Shown here piece by piece: positions 11,601 through 22,016 of a stretch of DNA of 64,000 nt. Under the pieces are notes generated by a model. The model was not told the origin of the DNA and ran no database searches. It was given only the letters and a program-made list of their open reading frames with translations. Numbering within the stretch: position 1 is the first letter of the stretch; each line of letters opens with the position of its first letter. The position numbers and the translations under genes are program-made. Origin of the DNA: Paraspadella gotoi (Eukaryota > Chaetognatha); contig CM119266.1 in NCBI GenBank assembly GCA_051294375.1, positions 27,229,596 to 27,293,595 of the forward strand, given 5' to 3'.

Positions 11601-14600
11601 AGTGGGGGCGGGAGGGAACGAGGGGAAGGGATCGGGGAGAAAGGATTGGGACAAATGAGTAGGGTTAGGCAAAGTGGGGGCNNNNNNNNNNNNNNNNNNN
11701 NNNNNNAATGAGGGCAGAGGGAACGGGAGAAAGGATTGGGACAAATGAGTAGGTTAAGGCAAAGTGGGGGCGGGAGGGAACGAGGGTGGGAGGGAACGAG
11801 GGAGGGGAACGGAGGAGAAAGGATTGGGACAAATGAGTAGGGTTAGGCAAAGTGGGGGCGGAGGGAAAGAGGGTGAGGGGAACGAGGGAGGGGAACGGGA
11901 AAGGGAGAAAGGATTGGGACAAATGAGTAGGTTTAGGCAAAGTGGGGGCGGGAGAGGGAACGAGGGGAGGGGATCAGGGAGAAAGGATTGGGACAAATGA
12001 GTAGGTTTAGGCAAAGTGGGGGCGGGAGGGAACAGGGCGGGGGAACGATGGGGGGACATGGAAAAGGATTGGGACAAATGAGTAGGGTTAGGCAAAGTGG
12101 GGGCGGAAAAGCGAAGAGTTCTTTCTCGAGGTTTTCATTGTAGGGTGGATGACGGAAAATATCACAGGGCCTCGCTATCAACCAGAACGGAGAGAAAGGA
12201 TCGGGACAAATGAGTAAGGTTAGGCAAAGTGGGGGCGGGAGGGAATGAGGGGGGGTAACGGGGAGAAAAGGATTGGGACAAATGAGTAGGTTTAGGCAAA
12301 GTGGGGGCGGGAGGGAACGAGGGTGGGAGGGAACGAGGGGAGGGGGAACGGGGAGAAAGGATTGGACAAATGAGTTAGGGTTAGGCAAAGTGGGGGCGGG
12401 AGGGAAAGAGGGTGGGAGGGAATGAGGGAGGGGAACGGGGAGAAAGGATTGGACAAATGAGTAGGGTTAAGCAAAGTGGGGGCGGAGGAAAGAGGGTGAG
12501 GGGAACGAGGGAGGGGAACGGGGAGAAAGGATTGGGACAAATGAGTAGGTTTAGGCAAAGTGGGGGCGGGAGGGAACGAGGGGAGGGGATCGGGGAGAAA
12601 GGATTGGGACAAATGAGTAGGTTTAGGCAAAGTGGGGGCGGGAGGGAACGAGGGCGGGGGAACGAGTGGGGGGGACATGGAAAAAGGATTGGGACAAATG
12701 AGTAGGGTTAGGCAAAGTGAGGGCGGAAAAAGCGAAGAGTTCTTTCTCGAGGTTTTCATTGTAGGGTGGATGACGGAAAATATCACAGGGCCTCGCTATC
12801 AAGCCAGAACGATGGAGGGAATGAGGGGGGGGGAATGGGGATAAAGGATCGGGACAAATGAGTAAGGTTAGGCAAAGTGGGGGCGGGGAGGGAACGAGGG
12901 GAGGGGACGGGGAGAAAGGATTGGGACAAATGAGTAGGGTTAGGCAAAGTGGGGGCGGGAGGGAAAGAGGGTGAGGGGAACGAGGGGAGGGGAACGGGGA
13001 GAAAGGATTGGGACAAATGAGTAGGGTTAGGCAAAGTGGGGGCGGGAGGGAACGAGGGGGGGGTAACGGGGAGAAAGGATTGGACAAATGAGTAGGTTTA
13101 GGCAAAGTGGGGGCGGGAGGGAACGAGGGTGAGAAGGGGGGGGAACGGGGAGAAAGGATTGGGACAAATGAGTAGGTTAGGCAAAGTGGGGGACGGGAAC
13201 GAGGTGAGGGGAACGAGGGGAGGGGAACGGGGAGAAAGGATTGGGACAAATGAGTAGGGTTAGGCAAAGTGGGGGCGAGGGGAATGAGGGTGGGGGGAAA
13301 CGAGGGTGAGGGAACTGAGGGGAGGGGAACGGGGAGAAAGGATTGGGACAAATGAGTAGGTTTAGGCAAAGTGGGGGGGGGGAACGAGGGGAGGGGATCA
13401 GGGAGAAAGGATTGGAACAATGAGTAGGTTTAGGCAAGTGGGGGCGGGAGGGAACGAGGGCGGGGGGAACGATGGGGGGGACATGGAAAAAGGATTGGGA
13501 CAAATGAGTAGGGTTAGGGCAAAAGTGGGGGCGGAAAAGCCGAAGAGTTCTTTCTCGAGGTTTTCATTGTAGGGGTGGATGACGGAAATATCACAGGGCC
13601 TCGCTATCAAGCCAGAACGGAGAGAAAGGATCGGGACAAATGAGTAAGTTAGGCAAAGTGGGGCGCGGGAGGGAATGAGGGGTAACGGGGAGAAAGGATT
13701 GGGACAAATGAGTAGGTGTTAGGCAAAGTGGGGGCGGAGGGAGACGAGGGGGGGGGAACGAGGGGAGGGGAACGGGGAGAAAGGATTGGGACAAATGAGT
13801 AAGGTTAGGCCAAGTGGGGGCGGGAGGGAAAGAGGGTGGGAGGGAATGAGGGGAGGGAACGGGAGAAAGGATTGGACAAATGAGTAGGGTTAAGAAGATG
13901 GGGGCGGGGAGGGAAAGAGGGGTGAGGGAACGAGGGAGGGGAACGGGGAGAAAGGATTGGGACAAATGAGTAGGTTTAGGCAAAGTTGGGGCGGGAGAAC
14001 GAGGGGAGGGGATCGGGGAGAAAGGATTGGGACAAATGAGTAGGTTTAGGCAAAGTGGGGGCGGAGGAGAGGGAACGAGGCGGGCGGGGGAACGATTGGG
14101 GGGACATGGAAAAGGATTGGGACAAATGAGTAGGGTTAGGCAAAGTGAGGGCGGAAAAGCGAAAAGTTCTTTCTCGAGGTTTTCATTGTAGGGTGGATGA
14201 CGGAAATATCACAGGGCCTCGCTATCAAGCCAGAACGATGGTGGAGGAATGAGGGGGGGGAATGGGGATAAAGGATCGGGACAATGAGTAAGGTTAGGCA
14301 AAGTGGGGGAGGGAACGAGGGGAGGGGATCGGGGAGAAGGATGGACAAATGAGTAGGGTTAGCAAAGTGGGCGGAAAGAGGCGGGGGAGGGGAACGAGGG
14401 AGGGACGGGGAGAAAGGATTGGGAACAATGATGTAGGGTTAGGCAAAGTGGCGGGCGGGAGGAACGAGGGGGGTAACGGGGAAAGGATTGGAACAGAGTA
14501 GGTGTAGGCAAAGGGGGCGGAGGGAACGAGGTGAGGGAACGAGGGAGGGAACGGGGAGAAGGATTGGGACAAATGAGTAGGGTGAGGCAAAGTGGTGGGC

Positions 14601-14975
14601 GGAGGGAACGAGGTGTGAGGGAACGGGGGAGGGGAACGGGGAGAAATTTGGACAAATGAGTAGGGTTAGGCAAAGTGGGGGCAGAGGGAATGAGGGGTGG
14701 AGGGAACGAGGGCGGGGGGATGAGGGGGGGAACGGGAAGAAAGGATCGGTGAAAATATAGTGGGTGAGGTAAAGTGGGCGGGAGGGAACGAGGGCGGGGG
14801 GACCATGGGGGGAAATGAGGAGAAGGATCGGGACAAATGCGTGGTTTAGGCAAAGTGGGGGCGGGAGGGAGGGGAAGGGATCGGGAGAAAGGATTGGGAC
14901 AAATGAGTAGGGTTAGGCAAAGTGGGGGCGGAAAAGCGAAGAGTTCTTTCTCGGGTTTTCATTGTTTGGAATTTG
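8618..14975 (+). repeat. G-rich satellite array, about 72-bp monomers with interspersed spacers
   Basis: Monomers of about 60-90 bp (72 most common) contain AAAGGATTGGGACAAATGAG, then TAGGGTTAGGCAAAGTGGGG, then variable GGGCGGGAGGGAACGAGGGG blocks. About eight copies of an 85-90-bp spacer (GCGAAGAGTTCTTTCTCGAG ... TATCAAGCCAGAACG) interrupt the array near 9005, 9633, 10357, 10957, 12107, 12723, 13530 and 14152, several of them 600-630 bp apart. Each monomer holds many runs of three or more G, so G-quadruplexes are likely on the plus strand. A 25-N gap at 11682-11706 and many indels show the array is not fully resolved. Because 72 is a multiple of three, the C-rich strand has long Pro/Ser/Leu-rich frames that I do not regard as genes. 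Confidence 0.9.
11682..11706. other. 25-N assembly gap inside the satellite
   Basis: Same length as the gaps at 21844-21868 and 62205-62229, so 25 is a placeholder and not a measured size. Confidence 0.95.
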
Positions 14976-15235
14976 GAAGGACACGACGTGGGCATCTCTC
15001 TCTTTTCCCTCCCGCCCCCACTTTGCCTAACCTTACTCATTTGTCCCGATCCTTTCTCTCCGTTCTGGCTTGATAGCGAGGCCCTGTGATATTTTCCGTC
15101 ATCCACCCTACAATGAAAACCTCGAGAAAGAACTCTTCGCTTTTCCGCCCCCACTTTGCCTAACCCTACTCATTTGTCCCAATCCTTTTTCCATGTCCCC
15201 CCGCCCTCGTTCCCTCCCGCCCCCAACTTTGCCCT
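14976..15235 (-). repeat. Strand switch: one spacer and monomers in inverted orientation
   Basis: After the right flank, the satellite continues as reverse complement: a C-rich monomer (from about 15010), a full spacer (about 15055-15150) and another monomer, ending near 15235. The junction is therefore a large inverted repeat. Confidence 0.8.
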
Positions 15236-15329
15236 CACGCATTTTAACCTCGGCCCGAATTCCCTGGCGTTATTTTCCTTCGGATTCTAATCGCTTCACT
15301 TATCTTCTCATTGTTTCCTTCGTTCGTGT

Positions 15330-15530
15330 CGGGAACAAAAGGGAAAGGGATGAGGGCAGAGGGGTAAGGAGACCGAGAAAGGGGAAGAGGGGTAAGGATA
15401 CTAGGAAAGGAGTAAGGAGACTAGGAAAGCAAGGGAAAGGGGATGAGGGCAGAGGGGTAAGGAGACCGGGAACCGGGAACGTGCGGGGAGAGGAAAGGAA
15501 AGAGGAAAAGGGTAAAAAGAGGACCAAGGT
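15330..15530 (+). repeat. Purine-rich minisatellite next to the satellite
   Basis: Repeats of GGGATGAGGGCAGAGGGGTA and AGGAGACCGAGAAAGG. Frames across it are artefacts. Confidence 0.7.
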
Positions 15531-16356
15531 TTAGGAGTCTGGGAATGAGGAAGAAGGAAGAAAAAGCGAAAAAATAAGACACTTCAATACGAATTTACAA
15601 AATCAAAAAACATGGGGGTTTGCCCAATGAAGGAAAAAGTGGGTAAAAAACCGATCATGATAACAATTGCTTCTGAATATTGTAAAAAAAACGGAAAGGA
15701 GATGTAATGAAATCAAACTCGATTGAATTTTATCCCATTAAAAGTATGAATCGGATTCTAAGAAATAGAATTAGGAGTGAGAAAAAAAGAGGAAAAAAAA
15801 AACAGAATAAAGAAGAAGAAAGAAATAGAAAAATAGCGTCGAATAAAAGGGAAACAGTTTCTTTTGTCGAAAATAAAAAGGACCGAGTGGAAAGGCCGAG
15901 GAGCGGAACGGGTAAGGCCAAGGGGCCGAGTATTGGAATCGATGAGGCCGTCGAAGGCTGCCGTTTGGGTCAGTTTTAAAAAGGGAACAAAAGAAAGCTT
16001 TTGCGAATGTAAAAGGCAAAAAAATAGCCACCATATGTTTTCGAAACGCCACGAAATCTCAGTTATATTTTTAATATTATCTTTCGCTCAACTTTTTTAA
16101 TCTCCATGGCTACAGAGCCGCGTCCGGTAGCGGCTTCCACCGCAACCAGTAGACCCGCATTTTCTGGGCGGAAAGAAGAAAAACTTCGGCTGGCCTTCGA
16201 CATTTAATAGAAAAAGAAAAAAAAAAGAAAACTAGAGAGAAAAGAGGGGAGAAAACTGTGAAGTGTGAGGAGGAAGGGCGAGAGAGAGAAAAGGGTTAAG
16301 GAAGTGAGAGAAAAAAAATTTTAGCTCCGATTCCCACCTCGGGTTTGATAGCCACT

Positions 16357-16423
<67 letters not shown>

Positions 16424-16839
16424 CCTCCCCCACCTCATTTTCTCACCAACAAAAGGGAAATGGGTCTAAATGGTTTTTCTTCTTAAGACGAAGGCTGCAA
16501 AAACCTGTGAAAGAACTTTTCACTGCGACGGGTTTTTTTTCTTCTTCTTTTTCGATCCGCGATCTTCTGTCGGTGAGACGTGAGACGAAGAACGTCGAGA
16601 TGCAACAACAACAACAACGACAACGAGGTCTTCTCTGTCTACATTTCCTCTCAGCAAAACGCTGGGGTCTTCTCGGTTTCAATGAAACTGGGTTCTAACT
16701 TTATTTGAATTTAATCTAACCTTTACCTAATTAATTTTCATACAATTGAAACATTCTTTGAAATATTTTCCACTTCATTGATAGGGAAGCCAGGTACTCT
16801 GGGAGTGAATAAACGAGACTGTGAAAGAGTCTTGATTGA

Positions 16840-16978
16840 AAACTTGCAGGGACCTGCTATGTCATTATCTTGTAAGAGTGATGGAGGCCTTAAACCACCA
16901 AAGCCTGTCCAAAGTCAGGGGCAAGATAGCTTATTTATTAAATGAATGGATAATTTTTATATTGGTTGTACCAATTTC

Positions 16979-17042
<64 letters not shown>

Positions 17043-17050
17043 TAAAATAA
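16840..17050 (+). repeat. Module B repeat with (ATA)n tail
   Basis: About 140 bp (GGACCTGCTATGTCATTATC ... TTGGTTGTACCAATTTCATA) followed by about 20 ATA units, as at the 3' end of a SINE or short non-autonomous LINE. The copy at 40374-40508 is almost identical; partial copies lie at 4849-4915 and 21877-21950, and diverged ones at about 19920-20055 and 26180-26310. Confidence 0.75.
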
Positions 17051-17494
17051 TAATAATTTAATTTAATTGAATATCTATATTCATATCTAGTGAGCTGCTG
17101 AGCAAAAAATTAATTCAACGTAATTTCTCTGTTTATAAATGTAATCGTATTTTCCTTCATCGACGATATGTTGATAATCGCAAAGTCATCGTTCCTCCTC
17201 GTCGCATTTAATCAGCGACGCTTCTTCACCTACGAAATTTATAATATGAAATTTAAATCTAATCGGTAACATCTCTTTATATATTCATATTCATATATTA
17301 ATTAATTTAAAAATTTTCTTTGTTAACAGAGGTTTAAAACATAAATGTAATTATAAACTAAACTTTTTAATATAAAACAATTTAAAAATATAATAAAACA
17401 AGTAATCATGTAACTTTCACAATACATAGACTCATAGTCATAGTGTTTCAGTCAATAATTGTCCTCTGCCAACCACCCCCCCCCCCACTTTCAG

Positions 17495-17656
17495 TCTTGC
17501 ACCCCGATTCCGCATCTCACCCCCGCCACCCAACTTCCTGCCCCCGTTGTGTTTCCCTTCATTATTGTCGCGGTCGTCGGCCTCTTCTTCGTCTTTGTCT
17601 TCGTCGTCGTCGTCGTCGTTGTCGTCGTCGTCTTCATGGAGGTCACCGCCCGATAA
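17495..17656 (+). CDS. Candidate exon encoding a (GTC)n-derived membrane helix
   Basis: After a C-rich tract ending TTTCAG the frame is open to a TAA at 17654-17656. It encodes Pro-rich sequence and then about 30 hydrophobic residues (Ile, Val, Phe), half of them Val runs from a GTC trinucleotide repeat, followed by MEVTAR. It could be a single-pass membrane anchor, but a (GTC)n microsatellite gives such a peptide by chance. There is no ATG in frame, so it would have to be a downstream exon. The second copy (22480-22650) differs by indels. Confidence 0.2.
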   Translation, partial: SCTPIPHLTPATQLPAPVVFPFIIVAVVGLFFVFVFVVVVVVVVVVFMEVTAR

Positions 17657-17808
17657 AATATACGTCCGGAGATTATATTGCGTCAGACTTTAGATAATAT
17701 GGCTCGAATCAATTTATAATTTTTTTATATTATTAAGGACGTCGTAGTCCAAAAAAAAAAGAATTTTACAACCAAAATAAACTGCCTGAGATGTCAAAAA
17801 TATCTTAG

Positions 17809-18028
17809 GACTGGCGACAACAACAAGACCCAAAAAGACGACATCCTCTCCCACGACCTCTGTGCTCCTTCCCTCCCCGGAATCTCGTCATTCGACGTCC
17901 ATGATGAAAATCCGCAGACAAAAGGCGTCTCAACCGAACTCCGTCGCCGGATTAAGTATCTCGATAAAAAGTTTCCGGCGGAAAATGAAACGGGAGATGA
18001 ATTTGGGATCCGAACGGAAAGAGAATGA
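17809..18028 (+). CDS. Candidate 3'-terminal coding exon, charged C-terminal tail
   Basis: An ATCTTAG acceptor is followed by G plus 73 codons open to a TGA at 18026-18028. The frame is free of simple repeats and has balanced composition: an acidic start (KTQKDDILSHDLCAPS) and a charged end (RRRIKYLDKKFPAENETGDE). The acceptor's pyrimidine tract is weak. Upstream, 17495-17641 is open and encodes a Pro-rich stretch and then a Val/Phe-rich potential membrane helix made by (GTC)n. That exon would end in phase 0 at GAG|GTCACC, which does not fit the phase of this exon, so the join is unproven. The duplicate at 22790-23010 has indels that break this frame. No family recognised. Confidence 0.4.
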
Positions 18029-18123
18029 AGAATGAATTGGGATGAACGATAGAATGGAAACGAATGGAGAATTGGTGAATGAGTGAATTGATTAAGTAAA
18101 TGATGTAATGATAAGTGTTAATG

Positions 18124-18326
18124 ACAGAACCGTTCAATATATAAGCAGTTCCTGAGCTTCGGATCAGGTTGTAACACCTAGTTACAGGCGGGTTAAGCGC
18201 CCCGTCCCTCTTAACTGCTCGGCGGCCACCGGGCTAGAACCCCGGATCTTGGGGTTGGGAGGCGAATGACTTGCCTCCGGCACCAATGGCCGCTGATGGA
18301 GTGTTGGTGGATTTTAGTCCACCATA
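18124..18326 (-). repeat. Module A of a SINE-like dispersed repeat
   Basis: About 200 bp running from GAACCGTTCAATATATAAGC to GGTGGATTTTAGTCCACCAT. It holds a terminal hairpin (GGTGGAnnnnnTCCACC), a second hairpin around GGAGGC/GCCTCC, and tRNA-like GGGGTTCTAACCCCGG and TAGCAGTTAAGAGG motifs that resemble B and A boxes. Other copies: 23109-23314 (-), 24164-24352 (+, decayed), 40962-41055 with 42473-42576 (-, split), 43699-43861 (+, internal deletion), 47481-47678 (+), 52285-52425 (-, decayed). tRNA derivation is inferred. Confidence 0.7.
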
Positions 18327-19048
18327 GTATTAAAAAATTTTAATTAATTTAAAAAAAAAAAACTGAAAATACAGTCAAGTAAAGACGAATAAATTTTACA
18401 AAAAAAGCCAGTGAGGAAAAAAGTGTAATGACTTTTGCATGTAATTAATATTCGATGAATTTTTAAATAAAGAAGATTCAATATATGTCGAGAAATAACT
18501 CAGAAAAATACAGTACTAATCGTAATGTGTTTTGAATAAAAAGTCGAGAAATGACTTAGAGATTTAAGGAACTTGAGATTTTTTTGTTCGTGACGCTTCA
18601 TTTTAAATTTTCTGTGGGCCGAGATCCGGAAAAGCGATTTGCCCCTGTCTTCCGATTTTCACTAATCGGCCATTACACTGAAAGTCGCTCCTCGTTTGTC
18701 GTCTTTGTCGTCTTCATCCTCATTCTTCGTTGTCGTCGGTGTCAGATAATGGAGAGCCGCTGCCGTCTTCGTTAAACGTCGTCGTTATCGTCGTCATCTT
18801 CGTCGTCGCTGACCTTTTTAAAAGAAAATATTTTATCATCACCTCGGAAAGACAGTTTCCTGTCGTCGTTGTCGTTTGTCGCCGAAGTTGTACTATTGTG
18901 GTTATCATTTTAATTATCTTCGTCGTCGTTGTCGTCATCGTCATCGTCGTCGTAATATGCATACTGCATAGTCGTCGTGACCATTACCTTTGGAGGAGAC
19001 TCGTTTTACTTGGAATTGATGGCTCCTTCTTTTTGGGCTGTTGTCTAA

Positions 19049-19165
19049 AGAAAAGAAAAGAAAAGAAAAGAAAAGAAAAGAAAAGAAAAGAAAAGAGAAG
19101 AGAAGAGAAGAGAAGAGAAGAGAAGAGAAGAGAAGAGAAGAGAAGAGCAGAGCAGAGCGGAAAGA
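19049..19165 (+). repeat. (AAAAG)n passing into (AGAAG)n
   Basis: Two homogeneous pentanucleotide blocks side by side. In the second duplicated copy (about 25325-25425) the array is shorter and irregular. Confidence 0.9.
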
Positions 19166-19283
19166 GCTTTGACTTTGAGTAGAAAAATTACAAAGTGCAG
19201 AGCCTTTAATCATATTATTATTAATATAGAAATTAAATTAAGTTTTTCAACTATAACTACTACCGGCCATTGTATATAAGCAG

Positions 19284-19430
19284 AGGATCTGCAACGAAAA
19301 CGTAAAAAAGTATCGTCGAAAATTTTTCCACGCTCCTGAAAATCCCGACAATTCTGAGTTCCTACTTTACGGCGACTCCTCGGCTCCACGCCTACAAATG
19401 CTCGTCGTTTTCGTTGTAAAAAGGATTTGA
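19284..19430 (+). CDS. Candidate coding exon (copy 1 of the duplicated segment)
   Basis: The frame is open from 19257 to a TGA at 19428-19430, with a possible acceptor ATAAGCAG before 19284. The peptide is varied and charged (ENVKKYRRKFFHAPENPDN, then EFLLYGDSSAPRLQM). A GTAAAA inside the last codons could be a donor, so the true exon may stop near 19416. No family recognised. The homologous stretch at about 25544-25690 carries several single-base indels that break the frame, which fits sequencing error next to the assembly gap or pseudogenisation. Confidence 0.3.
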   Translation, partial: RICNENVKKYRRKFFHAPENPDNSEFLLYGDSSAPRLQMLVVFVVKRI

Positions 19431-20388
19431 TGACAATGGTCGATTCGTCTTTGTCGTTTTTATTACCGTCACAAATGTCGTTTTCTTCCTCAGCCTTGTC
19501 ATTCTTTTTTCCCTATATTGAGTCACCTAACTTATTTTCTCATTAAACCATAGAGTAGAATTAGTAGAATTAAAGTAATGTCTTAAAATTTAGTTAAACT
19601 AGTTATGAGTAATTTAAACTTTCGTACAAATGAATCTCCGAGAAAAGATTCATTTATTAAATTATAAGATATAGTTGCTTTTGTTATTTTACTTAAACTC
19701 TTTCTTCTTTTTTATTTCTTTTCCTTCTTTTCTTCCGCCATCTTTTTCTCTTGAAAAAAGGTTCTTTCGGTCGATGCACCTGCGACGAATAAATGCATTT
19801 CTTTGGATTTATTTTATTTTCTTGTCTTGTATCAAATTTCTGAATTCAGATAAAGGAGTCAATACTTAATACAAATGCTGTTTTAGTTTAATTTCATGAA
19901 AAGGTACTATACAACTTTATTCAATGTCAGAGAATATTGACTGAAAGCTTGAAGAGGCCTTAACATAAACACAGGCCGTCTAAAGTCAAGTGGAAGCTAA
20001 TAGCTAATTTATTGTATGAATAGATAAATTTTTTTTGGTACCACTTTCATATTCCACTTGGAGCAGCATCCAACTGGTCTTTTCCTTTTCCTCCTTCGCC
20101 TCCAATTCTGTTTTGCGGCGGCAACCAACTGATGGCATCGATTGATGGCACCGTTTCCGCCACCAACTATTTCCCTTTGAATTAGAGACGAGGAACGGAC
20201 AATAAAGATTCGGCCCCGCGGTCGGTTCGGAAGAAAAGGGGGGAGAGTTGGGGGGAGGCGGAGGAGGGATAAGAGGGAAGGGGAAAGGAAATGGTTAGAG
20301 AGAAGACTAGAGTAGAGTAGAAAAGAAAGTCGAGAACCTTTTAAAGGGACCTAGGAAGTCGAGAGTCATTCCTAGAAATAGAATAGTA

Positions 20389-21000
20389 CTATCTAGGAAA
20401 AAAGTTAGAGACATTTTTTTTTAAAAGTTCATTTATTCAATAAAAAATATACAAAACATGGGTAAACATTCTCAATATTTGGTATGCCCTCCCTCGGCAT
20501 CGACCACTGCCTGCATTCGTCTGGGCATGCTCTCGTAAAGCGAATTTGAGGTACGAAGGTGAAATGTTTTTTCCACACCTTTAGCGCAATTTTTTTCAGC
20601 CCCGATGTTGATGTTCCAAGTCTATTGCTGATGATTGTTGCGTCTTTCCCTCTTTTCTCAGAGCTACAATTGCACCTTATGAACCAAAGAGAGGGGCTGT
20701 CTATTCGGCATAACCAAATTTAAAAAATGAAAAAAATAATTAACTCAATTTGAAATAAAACAAATAACTCAATACCAAGATTGTGGAAAACTAAGGCGAT
20801 TTTTTCCGCCATTTTTCACTTGAGGTAGCAATCTTATTTTGCCTCTAACTTCTATACGGTTGGATCTACGAAAAAATGGAAAGGGAGCACTGAAATGAAA
20901 TTTAGTGTAGAATCTGAAACATCCTGATTTTTTATAAAATCGAGCAAGTTTTCGAGTAGATATCCTCAATTAAAATGTTTCTAACTTTTTTCCTAGATAG
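20389..21000 (-). mobile_element. Deletion derivative of a Tc1/mariner transposon
   Basis: Flanked by TA on both sides (20387-20388 and 21001-21002). The termini are inverted repeats: CTATCTAGGAAAAAAGTTAG at the left and its complement at the right end. On the minus strand, about 20590 to 20472, one frame encodes the C-terminus of a Tc1-type transposase, with SLYESMPRRMQAV, then DAEGGHTKY and a stop, matching the conserved Tc1 tail. The catalytic DDE core is absent, so the element is non-autonomous. At 612 bp it is less than half the usual Tc1 length. Confidence 0.65.
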
Positions 21001-21702
21001 TAGAATAGCGAGAAATGCCGTTTTGCAAGGAGTCAGATTGCAGTTAAAGTTAAAAAATCAGAAGTCGTAAATTAATATGGATATCTAGCTTTTGAACCCC
21101 GTCACTATCCTATGATATACATATCTATGATAAATATCTTTTGCTAAAAGTTTTGTTAGCCAAAATATAAATCGTTTGCCCCGCACTGTATTCTTTTTTA
21201 TAGGCGTAATCAGTAAATAAAGATTCGTCTGATCTTTTATCATTAAACTGAAACCTCAAGACGCGCCTCCACCGATTAATTTTTAACCCGACCCACAGCT
21301 CCTTCCACACCATGCCCCCCACACCCCCTCCACACCCCAACGTCATCGCCCACGATTCCTCTTGTCCTCGCGAGATCAAAAGGTGAAATGGAGATAAATG
21401 AAATTTGGCTCAATCATTATCGGGATTTATTCTCTCGCCCACTCTTCATCAAAAAAAAAGAAGAGAGGGAGAGAGAGGAGAGAGAGAGAGAGAGAGGGAG
21501 AGGGGTTAAGTCGAGTGTGGCATTTTTGATTTTTAAATATCATAGTTTGTGATGAGGGATTAAAATACTTTACCTATTTCATGTAAATAAATTAAAAAAT
21601 TAAAGATATTAAATCATTGGTTGAGGAATAAAAAACGTTGCGCGGAGATGAACAGTCATTTTATTAAAAAAGTATCTGGGTTGAAAAAGAAAATTCCGGG
21701 CA

Positions 21703-21800
21703 GAATCTAGCAACGATTTATTTAATAGAAGCAATAAAACCCGGAGCATGAAATTCGCAGTTCGGTTTAAGCGAGAATCCTTTTTTCAGAGCGCAGTTCT
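21703..21800 (-). ncRNA. Degenerate hammerhead-like copy
   Basis: Aligned by eye to the 27.9-kb motif: an ACTGCGC upstream segment, TCTGAAAAAAGGATTC instead of the CTGAAGA core, AAACCGAAC for the second half of helix II, then a damaged GAAA/GTC region and AAATAAATCGTTGC. Core bases are lost, so no activity is expected. It lies within 150 bp of an assembly gap, so part of the damage may be sequence error. Confidence 0.4.
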
Positions 21801-21843
21801 GTGGCCTTTTTAATTGTGGCTTTTGTTTTTCTTTTTCTTTAAA

Positions 21844-21868
21844 NNNNNNNNNNNNNNNNNNNNNNNNN
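21844..21868. other. 25-N assembly gap between duplicated segments
   Basis: Divides copy 1 with its unique tail (21598-21843) from copy 2. Confidence 0.95.
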
Positions 21869-21941
21869 ATGAAGAGATCAGGGGCAAGAGAGCTTATTTA
21901 TTAAATGAATGGATAATTTTTTATTTGGTTGTACCAATTTC

Positions 21942-21972
<31 letters not shown>

Positions 21973-21978
21973 TATATA

Positions 21979-22016
<38 letters not shown>

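Larger units (their letters stand above)
16913..21597. repeat. Duplicated segment, copy 1
   Basis: Near-identical to 21877-27869, apart from indels and the 1.3-kb transposon in copy 2. Contents in order: module B repeat with an (ATA)n tail, candidate exons at 17495 and 17809, module A repeat (18124-18326), (CGT)n-rich DNA, (AAAAG)n then (AGAAG)n (19049-19165), candidate exon 19284-19430, a diverged module B (about 19920-20055), the Tc1 relic, and a (GA)n tract near 21465. Confidence 0.88.

Noticed and set aside
8508-14853. Long Pro/Ser/Leu-rich frames (up to 265 codons) on the C-rich strand of the satellite
   Set aside because: They follow from a 72-bp unit lacking stops; frames shift from unit to unit, all three frames give similar peptides, and there are no starts or splice signals.
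8634-14975. Satellite as a telomere (contains GGGTTAGGC)
   Set aside because: The motif occurs once per 72-bp unit, not as consecutive short repeats.
16106-16207. 33-codon ORF with a good start context (MATEPRPVAASTATSRPAFS...)
   Set aside because: Too short, with no splice or poly(A) support; could be a first exon but indistinguishable from chance.
18124-18326. Module A as a functional tRNA gene
   Set aside because: Box-like motifs are present but spacing and arms do not form a complete cloverleaf; many dispersed copies indicate a repeat.
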